Source: Mantamonas sphyraenae (Eukaryota; CRuMs; Mantamonadidae). Taken from it: a stretch of DNA of 64,000 bases. Both the position numbers and the translations under genes were made by a program. Below, piece after piece: positions 21,222-31,289 of the stretch (position 1 is its first letter; each line of letters begins with the position of its first letter). The notes under the pieces are model-generated. The model searched no databases, was not told where the DNA came from, and saw only the letters and a program-made list of their open reading frames with translations. The DNA lies in the NCBI GenBank assembly GCA_026936335.1, contig JAPMXV010000061.1:1-64000 (forward strand), in the 5' to 3' direction.

Positions 21222-24118
21222 ATGGAGGACGAGTTTCTCCTCACCCTGCGTGGCTCGCCCACATCCGGCCAGGATGCACTCTCCCTCAACGCCTTTCACC
21301 AGAGACATGTCTCGCGTGGCGTCCGCAACTTTGAACTCCGTCCCGTCGAGATCCCGCTTGTGGAACGCCCATCCTCCTCCCGCACCTCGGCCGACGCAAA
21401 GCCCGACAAAGCCAAGTCCAAGCACCGCAAGCGCCGCAAGCCTAAGCGTGCCCAGTCCACCTCTCCTCGTTCGCCCCAGACCTCTCCTCGCCCAACCACC
21501 TCCTCCGGCCCTGCCTCCCGCAAACTGGTCACCCCGTTGGACTTTTCCTCTCTGCCGCAGCTCGAACAAGGAGAAACTGGCCCCCGCCGAGGCCGACCCG
21601 TCACCAGCAGTGGCGCATCGCAAGCGCGCAAACCCCGCCGGCCCGAAACAACCATCCATGTCTACGAAAACCACAAGCGCGGCCTCACCCGAGTCGACCT
21701 AAACGGAAACATCAACGCACCCATGCTCAAACTCACCATTGGCGGCCGCTCTGTCCTTCGCACCTACGATCGAGTCCTACGCAAGGTCGTCGAGTCCTTC
21801 ACAGGCGTCTCTACAAACTACAACACCAGCTGGAGCCTCTGCGAGATTCACACCGGCAGCCCCATCACCGAAGACGCCCTCTTTACCCCGGGCAACCCCA
21901 TCGACCTAGGTCGGTTGCCATCCAAATCCTTTCGCACGTGCCCATTCTTCATCCCACACCCCTCAGCCCCGTGTTTCCCTCTCCACCTGACCCGCACCAC
22001 ACCCCCCTTGGTCAACGGTCAGCACGTTCCTCGTTCCACTCACAAACTGCGCCCCGCACACCCCTGCACAGTCCTCGTGTACAAACAACAGGCCTTTCTC
22101 AGCGAGTACCATCTCACTGCCGACGAGCTCACCGATGTCGCTCGCCGCTGCATGACCTGTTCCAAGATATTCTGCGCTCAAGACGTCCTCGATCGCCAAC
22201 AAGCCGACTCCCACGATGATGAGGCCTACACACGCGGCGGCGACGACGACCACCAACACCGAGGCCCCGTTCTCCTTCCCATGACCCACATCCAGCGCAC
22301 CTCCTCCAGCTCCACCTCCAGCAGCGAGTCTCCGCAAACCTCCCCCCGCCGCGCAGACGATGATCCACAGGCCCTCAGCCCACGTGAGCGCAACGCACAG
22401 GTTCGCTCCCACCAACGCTCGCCTTGGTCTCCCCACAAAGAGTTTGAAACAGACATGGCCGCCGTCCACCAGCAACGCTACGCTCCCTACGACGCTCGCC
22501 GCGACCAGCATGCTCGCCGCAACCGACACGAACCCAAGATGAAGGACATGCTGCCCCACGCCCTGTTGACTCCTGAGGAACTCCAGCAGTCTGTCCAACG
22601 CATGTACACAGCCAAAGGCGCAGGCCGCCCGCCCAAGCGCCAGAAGCCCAAGCACAGACCCAAGAAGAAGAAGCTTAGCGCAAAGCGCATCGAAGCCATG
22701 GGCGAACGCCTCTCCAAACAACCCGAACGCAAGATTTCCGTCATCCTCGCCGAAGAACCGACCCCTCCCAGCTACACCCTTCCAGCAAGCGTCCTCAAGG
22801 CCAGCGCAGATCGCCTCAGCACCTCCTACCAGCACACCTGGTCCGTCCAAAGCGATGATCCCTACTTTGACCCCATGCCCGAGGCCCAACGCATGTCCCG
22901 TAGCTCCAGTGCTCGCTCGGGGCCACACAGCGGCCGCAGCAGCGCAGAGGTTCTTCACGCAGAGGAGGAGCGACGCAAGAAGGAGGAGCGCCACCGCAAG
23001 CGCCAAGAGGCTGAGCACAAGCGAAAGCAGGCCCAGCAGGCCCTCGATGACGCCAAGCGTGAACGCGAACAGCGCGAGCAGGATGCTAGAGCAAAGCGGG
23101 AGGAGAAGAAGCGCCAGCAAGAGATGCAAGAGCAGGAGGAAGCCAGCTTGCTGACTGCACAGGCCCATGACGACGCCACAAGCACCACAAGCGACCACAG
23201 TGCCTCCCGTGGCACATGGGTCAACATTCACGTGTACGAAAACACACGCGGTGGTGCAACACGCTACGATGCAAACGCAGACGGCCGTGGCCAGCCTGCG
23301 TTTTCCCTAAAGGCCGACCGCACCGGTCGTGCCAAACCCTTTGCCCAGCTCATGAAAGCTGCCGTCAAGCGCATGTTCAACACCGTCGCCACACGCCACT
23401 ACAAGCTCGTCACTGCCACCAAGGGCAAGCCCATCCGCAAACCCGAACAGCTACGCAACGACCTCGACGTCGTCCTCCTTCCCAAGGACGACGAGTTTGA
23501 CTTTGACCTCCACCTTGTCGGCGACGAACGCCGCAGCGTCCTCCGCCGCTGCCAGAACTGCGGCTGCCGCTTCTCCCAGCTCCAGCTCGACCAACAGAAG
23601 CGCCGTGGCCATCAGGACCTCTGCAGTTTCCACCCGGGCGCCCTGTACAAAAACGTCCGCACCATCAGCGGTCGCACCGTCTCCAACTACCTCTACGACT
23701 GCTGCCACGAAGACAAGGATTCGCCTCCGTGCACCACCCAGGATCACACCGGCGACGTCGATCTCCCGCTCTCCTTCGACTCTCTCGACGACCTCCCTTC
23801 TGCGCACGCCACGTCGCCCACCCACTCCCCCACACCATCCCCACCCCCACATACCACCACCACCTCCTCCTCCTCCTCCTCCTCCTCCTCTCCTCCTCCT
23901 CCTCCTCCCACACACAAGACCAAGCCGCCACCAAAATCCAAGCCCTCCACCGCGGCCGCACCGCACGCAAGCAACTAGCCACCCAATCCACCACTCAATC
24001 CACCACTCAATCCACCACAACCACAACCCTCACACAAGACGAGGCCGCCACCAAAATCCAAGCCCTCCATCGCGGCCGCACCGCACGCAAGCAACTCTCA
24101 TCCACGCGCAACACTTAA
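21222..24118 (+). CDS. Two-module protein with zinc-binding Cys and IQ motifs
   Basis: About 910-960 residues from the ATG at 21222 (MEDEFLLTLRG). One intron is clear (21910-22071, donor GTCGGT, acceptor CACAG). Two similar modules begin with [TN]IHVYEN (from about 21648 and 23224) and run for about 100 residues; their spacing and beta pattern resemble a ubiquitin-like doublecortin fold, but I cannot confirm that. Each is followed by a cysteine cluster: RRCMTCSKIF after the first; RRCQNCGCRF, then LCSFHPG, CC and C..QDH after the second, a CHORD-like zinc-binding pattern. A long charged coiled coil lies between them (about 22955-23150). Two IQ calmodulin-binding motifs (AATKIQALHRGRTARKQL, twice) lie at the very end but in a frame shifted by one base; either an intron or a missing base in the C/CCT-rich stretch 23810-23920 links them. 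The stop TAA at 24116 overlaps that of the convergent gene. Confidence 0.55.
23918..24097. repeat. Direct repeat encoding two IQ motifs
   Basis: About 57 bp around 23919-23975 recurs almost unchanged at about 24040-24097. Both copies encode the same IQ motif and the spacer is a Thr/Gln-rich tract containing ATCCACCACTCA repeats. The near identity at the DNA level points to a recent local duplication. Confidence 0.8.
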
Positions 24119-25223
24119 ACGGCTCCTTCATTCTGCTCAAATGTGGCCACAGGCTCCAGCTCCACCTCTCCAACATCCACCCCGTTATCCACCGCACCCG
24201 CCTCCCCGTCACTCTCCTCCGCCTGCTCCTCCTTGCTTCGCCACACTTGCAACTCTCGGTTTTGCCTCACAAAGTGATACGTCACTGCAATTTGCAACGG
24301 ATCCACAATCAGCAGATCCACAAACACCAGGATGACAATGTTGGCCGCCACCCGTTCCCTTCCGTCTTCTCCCAGCTCCTCGCGCGCCCTATCCGTCATC
24401 GAAGAGATCAGCAGCACCAGCACAAGCACCGAAAACACAGCCAGAAGGAACATTCCGATTCCCCGTCGCAGTTTCATCCATCTCCGTCCAAACGCCCGCT
24501 TGGGGATCAACGTCACCAGCACGCCTTTCGCAAACACCTTGACGCACACCAGAACAAACCCCATCATCAACAGCTTCCCCTGCTGGCCGTTGCTTCGCCG
24601 TTGTGCCTGCTCGCTGTACACGACATCGCCCACAGAGTCGTCCGACGCCGTCCTGTCGCACACACGGATTTTGTGTGTCGCCATGTCCCGTGTCAGCGAC
24701 GTTTCCTCCAGAAACGGCTCCACTTCCTCCCCGACTGCCCGGCCCCCTCCCGCCCAATCCCCACTTACAGCACACCAACCACAACCGCACTGCACACACT
24801 TAGCACCAGAAAGTAGATGCGGCGCGTGCGGTTGAAATAGTCCCCTCCTTTGCGTGGCGCGTAGAAAATCCCAATCACATCATGCCGCAGCTTGATCTGC
24901 TCCCATGCCTTTTTCCAAAACTCTGCCGTCACAAACATGCCTGCACATGAGCACTGCAGGAAGCACACGTACGTCTCTTCCGCAGACGCATACTTGTTGC
25001 GACACTTGTTGTTCACCGCGCCAGCAATGAAGCAAAACGTCACCAGCCCCAGCAACACAAGCAACGCGGTCAACGTGCCCACTGCGCCCCCACTGTACGC
25101 TGGCTCGCTGTACAGCGTCATGTTCAACGCGAAATCGATGCACGCGTACACCAGCAGACACGTAAAGAAACACGCCGCCGACAAGCACCCCGACTCAGAG
25201 CACGACATGCATACACGACCCAT
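24115..25223 (-). CDS. Multi-pass membrane protein, unknown
   Basis: 355 residues from the ATG at 25223 (MGRVCMSCSESG). A 41-nt intron (24735-24775, donor GTGTGC, acceptor CAG) joins the two open segments in frame. There are about six hydrophobic helices: residues about 15-35, 45-70, 133-150, then after an acidic loop three more (LLMMGFVLVCVKVFAKGVL, FLLAVFSVLVLVLLI and NIVILVFVDLLIV). The stretch HDVIGIFYAPRKGGDYFNR before the third helix, with the following basic Arg pair, is reminiscent of the segment preceding the first channel helix in polycystin-1-like proteins, but the protein is too short for that family and I would not name it. The tail is acidic. Its TAA overlaps the stop of the upstream plus-strand gene (TTAA palindrome at 24115-24118). 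Confidence 0.6.
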
Positions 25224-25238
25224 CCCTACAATCTGCTT

Positions 25239-26389
25239 TCACTCCTTGTTTGTTGCCTTTCCTCGCAATCGGCTCTCGGCCACTTCGATCACCTTGGCCG
25301 CTGCCGCGCCTCCGCTCCGCACACACGACGCAAACCCACCCCCCTCAAACGCATCCCCAGCCACCACAAGTCCACTCTCGTCCACCACGGCAGCCCCTCC
25401 GTACCCGCTCACCGCCTCGTTCCGATACACCTGGCTCGGCGACCACTCCGCAACCCCCGCCCGCAAACGCACTTCCTTCAACCGCCCATCGCCCAACACA
25501 ACCTCCTCCAACTCCTCCAACAGCTCCGCACACACCACCTCTGCCTCTTTTTCTCCCTTTAGCGCGTATGGCACACTCGAATGACCCATCATCACCACCG
25601 CTCCGTCCCCGTCTTCTTTCTTCCCTCGTTTCCGCCCCGAATTACACACATACCGCAGCGCACCCTCCCCGCCATCCACGTACCTCGCCATCCAGTCATT
25701 TTCCTCCCTCTCACTCAGCATCTCTGCTGCCTCTGCCGCATACTCTGCCACAAGCACCCACCGTTTGCTGTACACCGCCTCCAGCCCGTCTCCAAACACC
25801 TCTGGCAGCCCTACCAGCGGTCCTGTCCACACCAAACCATCGCTAACGCCCCACTCTCCCGTGTCAGTCGTCCTCCAACCTCCCCCTCCCCCTCCCCCCA
25901 CTCGTCAACTCACACCTCAATCTGTTCCCCGCTCTCGCTCTCTGCACACCACACACCATCACTCCCACCCTTTCGCCACACGTCGTTCACGCGCATGTTG
26001 CACGTCACTTCCGCCCCACTCTCTTCCAGCAGGTGTTCCACCATCCCCTGTGTCCGCCCCACAAAATGGCAAGCCCCGCGCCCGCCATGCTCCAGGAACG
26101 GGTCTCTGCCTGCCACCGTGTCCTCCAGTCTGTGCAGCAAGCCAGCTTCCACTAGCATCTCGTGCACCTCCTTCTCTTCCTCCCCCCACGCCTCTGTCTT
26201 TGTCACAAACTGCATCCCGCAGTCCACGTCAACCACGTCTCCCGTGTGCAACCGCATCGTGCTTGCCATCCGCCCTCCCACCCACGCCTCTGCCTCCCAA
26301 ACATGCAACTGCATCTCCAGCTCTGCCGCCGCAAGCCGCAAACATGTCGTTGCACCCGTCAGCCCGGCTCCAACCACAAGAACTCGCAT
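25239..26389 (-). CDS. Renalase-like FAD oxidoreductase
   Basis: 369 residues: exon 1 26389-25914 and exon 2 25872-25239, split by a 41-nt intron (25873-25913, donor GTGAGT, acceptor GAG). The start MRVLVVGAGLTGATTCLRL is an N-terminal Rossmann dinucleotide-binding loop (GxGxxG), followed by the acidic strand end and GGRM, the renalase/amine-oxidase FAD signature. Other family marks are D.DCGMQFVT, LLEESGAEV, and the C-terminal GLVVAGDAFEGGGF with SG shortly after, which contacts the flavin. Animal renalase oxidises off-isomers of NAD(P)H back to NAD(P)+, using O2. No signal peptide is seen, so a cytosolic enzyme is expected. The start codon lies only 9 bp from that of the divergent TCAIM-like gene. 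Confidence 0.88.
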
Positions 26390-26398
26390 CCTGTTCCA

Positions 26399-27757
26399 AT
26401 GCTCAAAACGGCGCGCAGGCACTTTCTGCGCAGAGTGCATCCCGATCGCTTTGCCAACAAACCTCACCTTGCACGCGAAAACACCCTCTCCCTCCAGAAA
26501 CTCGACGACTACCTCGCTGCAAAGCAGCCCACTGCCCCCGTCTTCCTCTGTTTCCACGTCGCCACAGGGCCCGCACACACCACCGTCAACATCAAACTCT
26601 CCCCAGACACACACCTCTCTCCCGACCAGCGTCACTACAACGCCCACTACCATGTTCTTCACGCCGCCCGCTGCCTTCCCGCAGACCTTCCGCCTCCCTC
26701 CACCTCTTTGAGCAACAACACAAACCCCTCCCACGCCAGCGACAGGCACACACCTCTCTCGGAGGTCTTGCGCAGGGAGCTTAAACATGACTTTCTGCAG
26801 CGCTACCGCGCTGACAATGCCTCCCCACGCATCCGCCTCGCCCCAGGCCTCCAGCCCCACCACGCCCGTCCATGGCGCTCCATCCCACTGCCCCACGTTC
26901 ACTCGCTCTACATACACAAGCGCCTTCAACGCCCACGCATCCGCCCTGTCGCAGACTGGTCCGCCTCCCTCTGCCGCGTCCTTGCCCTCGACATTGACAT
27001 CCACACCCGACCCAGTGACCTCCATTCTCTTCATGAGCACATCCAACAAACCGCCCAACACCTTGCCAACGACAACGAACGCGTTTTCGACGCCCAGCAG
27101 CGACTCCAAGACGCCTGGCTCCTCCACACCCACCCGCACATCGTCCTCGCTCCCCACGCCTCTCCTCCTTCCTCCTCTCCTGCCCACTCTCCCTTCTCCC
27201 TCGACCCTGTCCTGGAATGGGCCCACTCCTGGGCCCACCATGGCCCTCTCGTCATGAGCCATCTTGATCCGTCCGCCTACCGCCACCTCTCCCTCACCCT
27301 CGTCCACGGTCTCGACTCTCTCACCCTCCACCCTGCCCGTGGACAACTTTTCCTCGGCCACGCAACCATCCAAACCCTCCGTGACACCCTCATCCATGCC
27401 CAGGATGCCTTGCAGGCCACCTGGCGCGATCGGGACCTCGCCGCACACCTTGCACGCCAAATCGGCCATCTGCAACACTGGATCAATGTTCGACTCCTCC
27501 CGCCTCCTTCTGCAGACCTTGCGTTCGACCCCGATGCCCCGCACGCACCCAGGCTCGAGCACCTTCTCGACACACTCCGCCTCCTCGAGCCACACGCGCA
27601 CCATCTACGCCATTACCACAACCTCACCATCGCACTGGACCCGACACTGCCTACCGCCGCTGTGCACTCCACCGAACCCCACCTTCTCGTCCATTGGGAC
27701 GGCCACGAACCGTTGGACGTCCTGGATGCTCTCGCCACCGTAGAAACCACCCTGTAG
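26399..27757 (+). CDS. TCAIM-like (DUF4460/DUF4461) protein
   Basis: 452 residues without introns. It begins MLKTARRHFLRRVHPDRFAN, the DUF4460 start of T-cell activation inhibitor, mitochondrial (TCAIM), a J-domain-like helical segment including an HPD triplet; ENTLSLQKLDDYL follows. The rest is a DUF4461-like alpha/beta region with coiled coils (about residues 215-245 and 335-365) ending in HWDGHEPLD and a short tail. The basic N-terminus would suit a mitochondrial presequence. Animal TCAIM is mitochondrial, but its biochemical role is not settled. The frame stays open upstream to 26162, antisense to renalase, so a longer N-terminus cannot be excluded; 26399 fits the family start best. Confidence 0.82.
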   Translation: MLKTARRHFLRRVHPDRFANKPHLARENTLSLQKLDDYLAAKQPTAPVFLCFHVATGPAHTTVNIKLSPDTHLSPDQRHYNAHYHVLHAARCLPADLPPPSTSLSNNTNPSHASDRHTPLSEVLRRELKHDFLQRYRADNASPRIRLAPGLQPHHARPWRSIPLPHVHSLYIHKRLQRPRIRPVADWSASLCRVLALDIDIHTRPSDLHSLHEHIQQTAQHLANDNERVFDAQQRLQDAWLLHTHPHIVLAPHASPPSSSPAHSPFSLDPVLEWAHSWAHHGPLVMSHLDPSAYRHLSLTLVHGLDSLTLHPARGQLFLGHATIQTLRDTLIHAQDALQATWRDRDLAAHLARQIGHLQHWINVRLLPPPSADLAFDPDAPHAPRLEHLLDTLRLLEPHAHHLRHYHNLTIALDPTLPTAAVHSTEPHLLVHWDGHEPLDVLDALATVETTL

Positions 27758-27785
27758 ACACTGACCATTCCCATTCTTCATTCTT

Positions 27786-28512
27786 TCATTCCTCCGCCTC
27801 TTCAATCTTCTCAATCAAGTCCGACAACGGTTCCATCTCCTTGGGCTCAATCAACGCAAACTCCTTCACGAACCAGTAAAAGTGCTTGAACGATGTGTTG
27901 GTGTGTGCCTCTTCGCCCAGCGACACCAGCTTCTCAAAGTGCTGGTAGTAGATGTGCGCATACACACGGAACAGTCGCTTGAAGATGGTCTTGACGTGCG
28001 ACAGAAAGTTCTTGGGGAACGGCGTCTCCGTCTTGGATGGGAACAGGTCCTCGTTGTCCAGCTCGCTCTCGATCCACTCCATCAGACTCGACACGTACTC
28101 AGGCGCAGACACCTGCTTGGGCTTCTTCACCTTGACCCCGTCTGCCCAGTAGTACTCGTACTTGTTCCCTGCCATCATCTTCGGGCACGTCTCGTCTGTG
28201 CAGTGGTCCTGCAGCGTTCCGTACAGCATGTTGATCTGGTTGTAAAACACAACCGCTGCGTCGTTGCACACCACCCTCCCCTGTGTCAGCCTCCGACTCA
28301 AGCTGCCCCCACTTGACGCCGCGTAACTCACTGTTCACCGCCAGCCACTCCTTTTCGTCCTCGTCCTCAGGACACTTGACAGCCTCCTTCAGGTTCACAG
28401 CGCCCAGCGTGGCACAAGCCTGCTTGTGCAGCTCGAACCGCTTGGTGCCGTCTTGGAACTGGTTCCCCTTGCCCGGTCGAAACGTCTTGGAGTTTCCTCC
28501 GCTGCCCTCCCG
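27786..28512 (-). CDS. MOB1: MOB1 kinase activator
   Basis: Exon 3 is 28255-27786 and exon 2 runs from about 28512 to 28332; the 76-nt intron (28256-28331, GTGAGT...CAG) joins AVN to TVVFYNQINMLYG exactly as in MOB1. Family marks: SKTFRP near the start, EWLAVN, the zinc-site residues in CTDETCP and the HIYYQHF/HTNTSFKHF histidines, YEYYWADG, FPKNF and IFKRLFRVYAHIY. MOB1 is the coactivator of NDR/LATS kinases in Hippo, mitotic-exit and septation pathways. The first coding exon is not resolved: an acceptor lies just before GGNSKTFRP, and a GTAAGT donor at 28664 follows a short open stretch from an ATG at 28718, but the phases do not fit simply. Confidence 0.92.
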
Positions 28513-28867
28513 CCCCAATCCCTCTCAGCGTCAGTGGCCGCTTTCCCGTGCCCCTCTCCGTCTTCTTCTCTCTCCCGCTGCACATGCATGCCTCCTTTGT
28601 GCTCTCCCGCCCTCGCCCGCCCCTCTGCCCTGTTCTGCACTCCTGTCTCCACCACGTCACTTACAAGAAATCCAGGATGCGCGACTACTCTCCGTCCACG
28701 TGTGTATGGTCCACCCATCCGTGCCCGTCCGTGTCAGTCTTACCTACGCACTCTTGACCACGTCCGCCTCACATTCCCAACACTCTGTTCCCACCCACCA
28801 TGTGTGATTGCTTTGATTCCGAGCGAGCGCCACCTCCGTCAACGAAACCGTCTCGCGGCGCCCAGCC
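28513..28867. other. Divergent region, MOB1 / F-box-Sec7
   Basis: About 355 bp that should contain the MOB1 first intron and exon and the promoters of both divergent genes. A good minus-strand donor (GTAAGT at 28664) supports an exon ending there. No other gene is seen. Confidence 0.55.
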
Positions 28868-30260
28868 ATGTCTCGATTTGCACGCTTTCGCCGCACACGC
28901 GCCCAAAACACCTGTGGCGACATCCTTGCTGCCGGACTGCAGTCTCTCAGCCAGCAGGAGCAGGCCAGCGTCGAGCTCCGCAAACACATCGGCGAGATCC
29001 AGGTTGTGCGCAAGTCTGCCAGCTTTGCAGGCGACTTTACCGCCTACATGCCTCTCGAGGTGTCTGAAATGATCATGAGGTGAGTCAACATCCCTCCTGA
29101 AGCCTCGCTTTCCACTCCGCCGCTCCTTCGGGGTTCCTGCAACTCGAATTCTCGCTGACCCCCGCAACCCCAGCCACCTCCCTCTCCCCGACCTCGCACG
29201 TGCCGCAAGCGTCAATCGCTCCTGGAACGATGTCTGCACCTCCAACTACCTCTGGCACACTCTCGTCCACCGAGATTGGATCCAACGCTGTGCCCTGGCC
29301 CCCGACGGCCGGTTGCAGAGCAACCCCGAAGTGGAGAACTCCTCTTCCTCGTCCTCGTCCTCGTCCTCTTCCTCGTCCTCTTTCTCCTCTTCCACCACCA
29401 CCACCACCTCCTCCTCCTCCACCACCACCTCCTCCTCGCTCTCCGTCTCCTCCTCCGACACCCAACTCGACGTCCAACAAGATTTCAACTACCTCGCCTC
29501 CCTGACTCCAACTTCCCTCTCGACAACCTCCTCCTCCTCCACCGTCTCCTCTACCTACACACGCATGGACCACAGGGAGGAGTACAAAATGCTCAAACAC
29601 ACCATCAAGCTCTTCAACCAGACCTCCACCCCGGCCGTCGCCCTCCTCAAACTCCGTGATGCGGGCTATCTGCCCTCCACAGACCAGCTCGCTCGATTCC
29701 TCTACAGAGGCGCCTCTGCAGGTGTCCTCTCCCACATCAAGGTGGGCGACATCGTCGCAGACGCAAAGGGCGACGCGGTCCTCCTCAACGCCTTCTACGC
29801 ACACTACAGCTTCTCCATGGACTCTCTCCCTTACGACATGCGCCACCTTCTCCACGTCATCTCTCTGCCAAAAAGCAACCGCAAGCAGATGGACATCATG
29901 GACAGTTTCGCCGACTTTTACCTCCGCCGATGTGCCGACCTCGGCCGCTTTCAACGCGTTCTCATCAACGAACAAGTGACTCTCTTCATTGCCTACGCAG
30001 TGTTGCTCGTCAACACCACCCTGCACCATCCACGCATCACCCCAAACCACCGCATGGGTCGCGAGGCGTTCATTGCCGGCTCCCGCATCCTTGAGATCGA
30101 GTACACCAACGTCGGCCTCGACTTTCCCACCCGGTTCTTTGAAGAGGTGTACGATGAGATTGCTCGCTTCGGTCTCGATTGCGGCGGCAAGTTGCCACAC
30201 CGAGCTCGCTCCTCCTTTGCCATCGAGCGTGAGCGTCCCACCGTCACTCCCGACGCCTGA
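28868..30260 (+). CDS. F-box plus Sec7-domain protein (FBXO8-like)
   Basis: Two exons, 28868-29079 and 29174-30260 (intron GTGAGT...CCCAG, in phase), 432 residues. Residues about 59-105 are an F-box: MPLEVSEMIMR, HLPLPDLARAASVNRSWND and LWHTLVHRDW. A poly-Ser/Thr low-complexity linker (about 150-200) follows. Residues about 225-400 are a Sec7 domain: hydrophobic start, IKVGDIVADAKGDAVLLNAF, LRHLLHVISLPKSNRKQMD and AVLLVNTTLHHP, the last two being motif 1 and motif 2 regions of ARF guanine-nucleotide exchange factors. In canonical Sec7 domains a glutamate finger lies in the motif corresponding to LPKSNRKQMD; here N-R-K replaces G-E-A, so the catalytic Glu appears to be missing, as reported for FBXO8. 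It may therefore link ARF binding to SCF ubiquitin ligase activity and not act as a true exchange factor. Confidence 0.85.
29338..29458. repeat. TCC/TCG low-complexity tract
   Basis: About 120 bp of TCCTCG/TCCACC triplet repeats that encode a poly-Ser/Thr linker inside the F-box-Sec7 gene. The frame is preserved through it. Confidence 0.85.
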
Positions 30261-30334
30261 ACCCCAATGAACTACCCCTGTTGTACATAGTGTTCACCCT
30301 CCGCTCACCGACCCATCCAAATCACCACCCCGCC

Positions 30335-31231
30335 ATGTCCACCGTGGGCAGAAAATCCGTCAAGTTTACCCTCGAGTTTGCTGGCAAGGCCAAGCAGATG
30401 GAGATCAGTCGCATGCCCCTTCAATCGAAAAACCTCCTGCGCGAGTTTGGGCTGAAAACAGACAACCCCCACATGCACTTTGTCCTCCTGCGCGACGAGG
30501 ACGGCACCGAGATCCCCCTGAAAAAGGCCTCCATGGGCAGGCTGCAAATCACTCACAAAATGGTTGAGGAAGGCAAAATCTACGAGCTTGTCCTCGAAGG
30601 TATTCTACCATCTCGTCGCCTCGATCCATCGTCAGCCTACCCCGCCCAATCTGCCCTGAGACTTGCCCGCTCCTCCCGCTCACATCGTCACCGTCTTTCC
30701 CCGCCCTCTACGCTGCATACAACTGCAACCACCCGTCCCGTCCCGTCCCGTCTCCCTCCAGACTCTCGCATCTACTGTGTCCAGGAGCTTACGGACGAGC
30801 AAAAGGCCTACATCGGCCTTCTCTTTAACGAGTACGACGCAGACGCCAACGGCAGCATCAGCCGCGACGAGTTTGTCGCCTACATCAACGGCCACGTCCA
30901 GGAATGCATCGACGAAGAGAGGAAACGGTTGTTTGAGCATACAGACAGCGACACTCCCGTCGAGGAGCGTGAAGAGCTCGAAGAGACCTTTTCCTGTGAG
31001 TTGATGTTGCGTGCACGAATCATGTTTCACTCGCCCCACCTCACACGCCTCGTCTCCTCTCCCGCCCCTTCCACAGTCATTCGCACCGGTCTCTTGGAGC
31101 AGGGCAAGACGTGGATTTCCGATATGGAGCAGCAGGACACAGACAACAACGGCGTTATCACACTCCAAGAGTTTACCCTCTACATGGCCCAGATGCTCAC
31201 CGATCCCGAGCACAGCGACGTCGCCATCTGA
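30335..31231 (+). CDS. EF-hand calcium-binding protein
   Basis: Three exons: 30335-30599, 30762-30995 and 31077-31231 (donors GTATTC and GTGAGT; acceptors CCAG and CACAG), 217 residues. Two EF-hands are clear: DADANGSISRDEF (loop starting near residue 115) and DTDNNGVITLQEF near residue 190, both with good Asp/Asn-X-Asp/Asn-Gly spacing and a final acidic ligand. The N-terminal 90 residues (MSTVGRKSVKFTLEFAGKAK) are a beta-rich region that I do not recognise, possibly ubiquitin-like or PB1-like. Probably a calcium sensor with an added interaction domain. The first intron's acceptor is chosen because it keeps the frame and gives ...LE-DSRIYC; a nearby CCAG would break the phase. Confidence 0.75.
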   Translation: MSTVGRKSVKFTLEFAGKAKQMEISRMPLQSKNLLREFGLKTDNPHMHFVLLRDEDGTEIPLKKASMGRLQITHKMVEEGKIYELVLEGILPSRRLDPSSAYPAQSALRLARSSRSHRHRLSPPSTLHTTATTRPVPSRLPPDSRIYCVQELTDEQKAYIGLLFNEYDADANGSISRDEFVAYINGHVQECIDEERKRLFEHTDSDTPVEEREELEETFSCELMLRARIMFHSPHLTRLVSSPAPSTVIRTGLLEQGKTWISDMEQQDTDNNGVITLQEFTLYMAQMLTDPEHSDVAI

Positions 31232-31289
31232 TATCTGATATCCACCTCACTCTGTATGTACATAATCGCAATTCACTGAATCGTTTCCA

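Noticed and set aside
20694-23978. One continuous 1,094-residue reading frame joining the CHTOP-like and two-module genes
   Set aside because: It reads through the CHTOP-like stop only because of a frame break near 20978, and it includes the intergenic region and the 21910-22071 intron.
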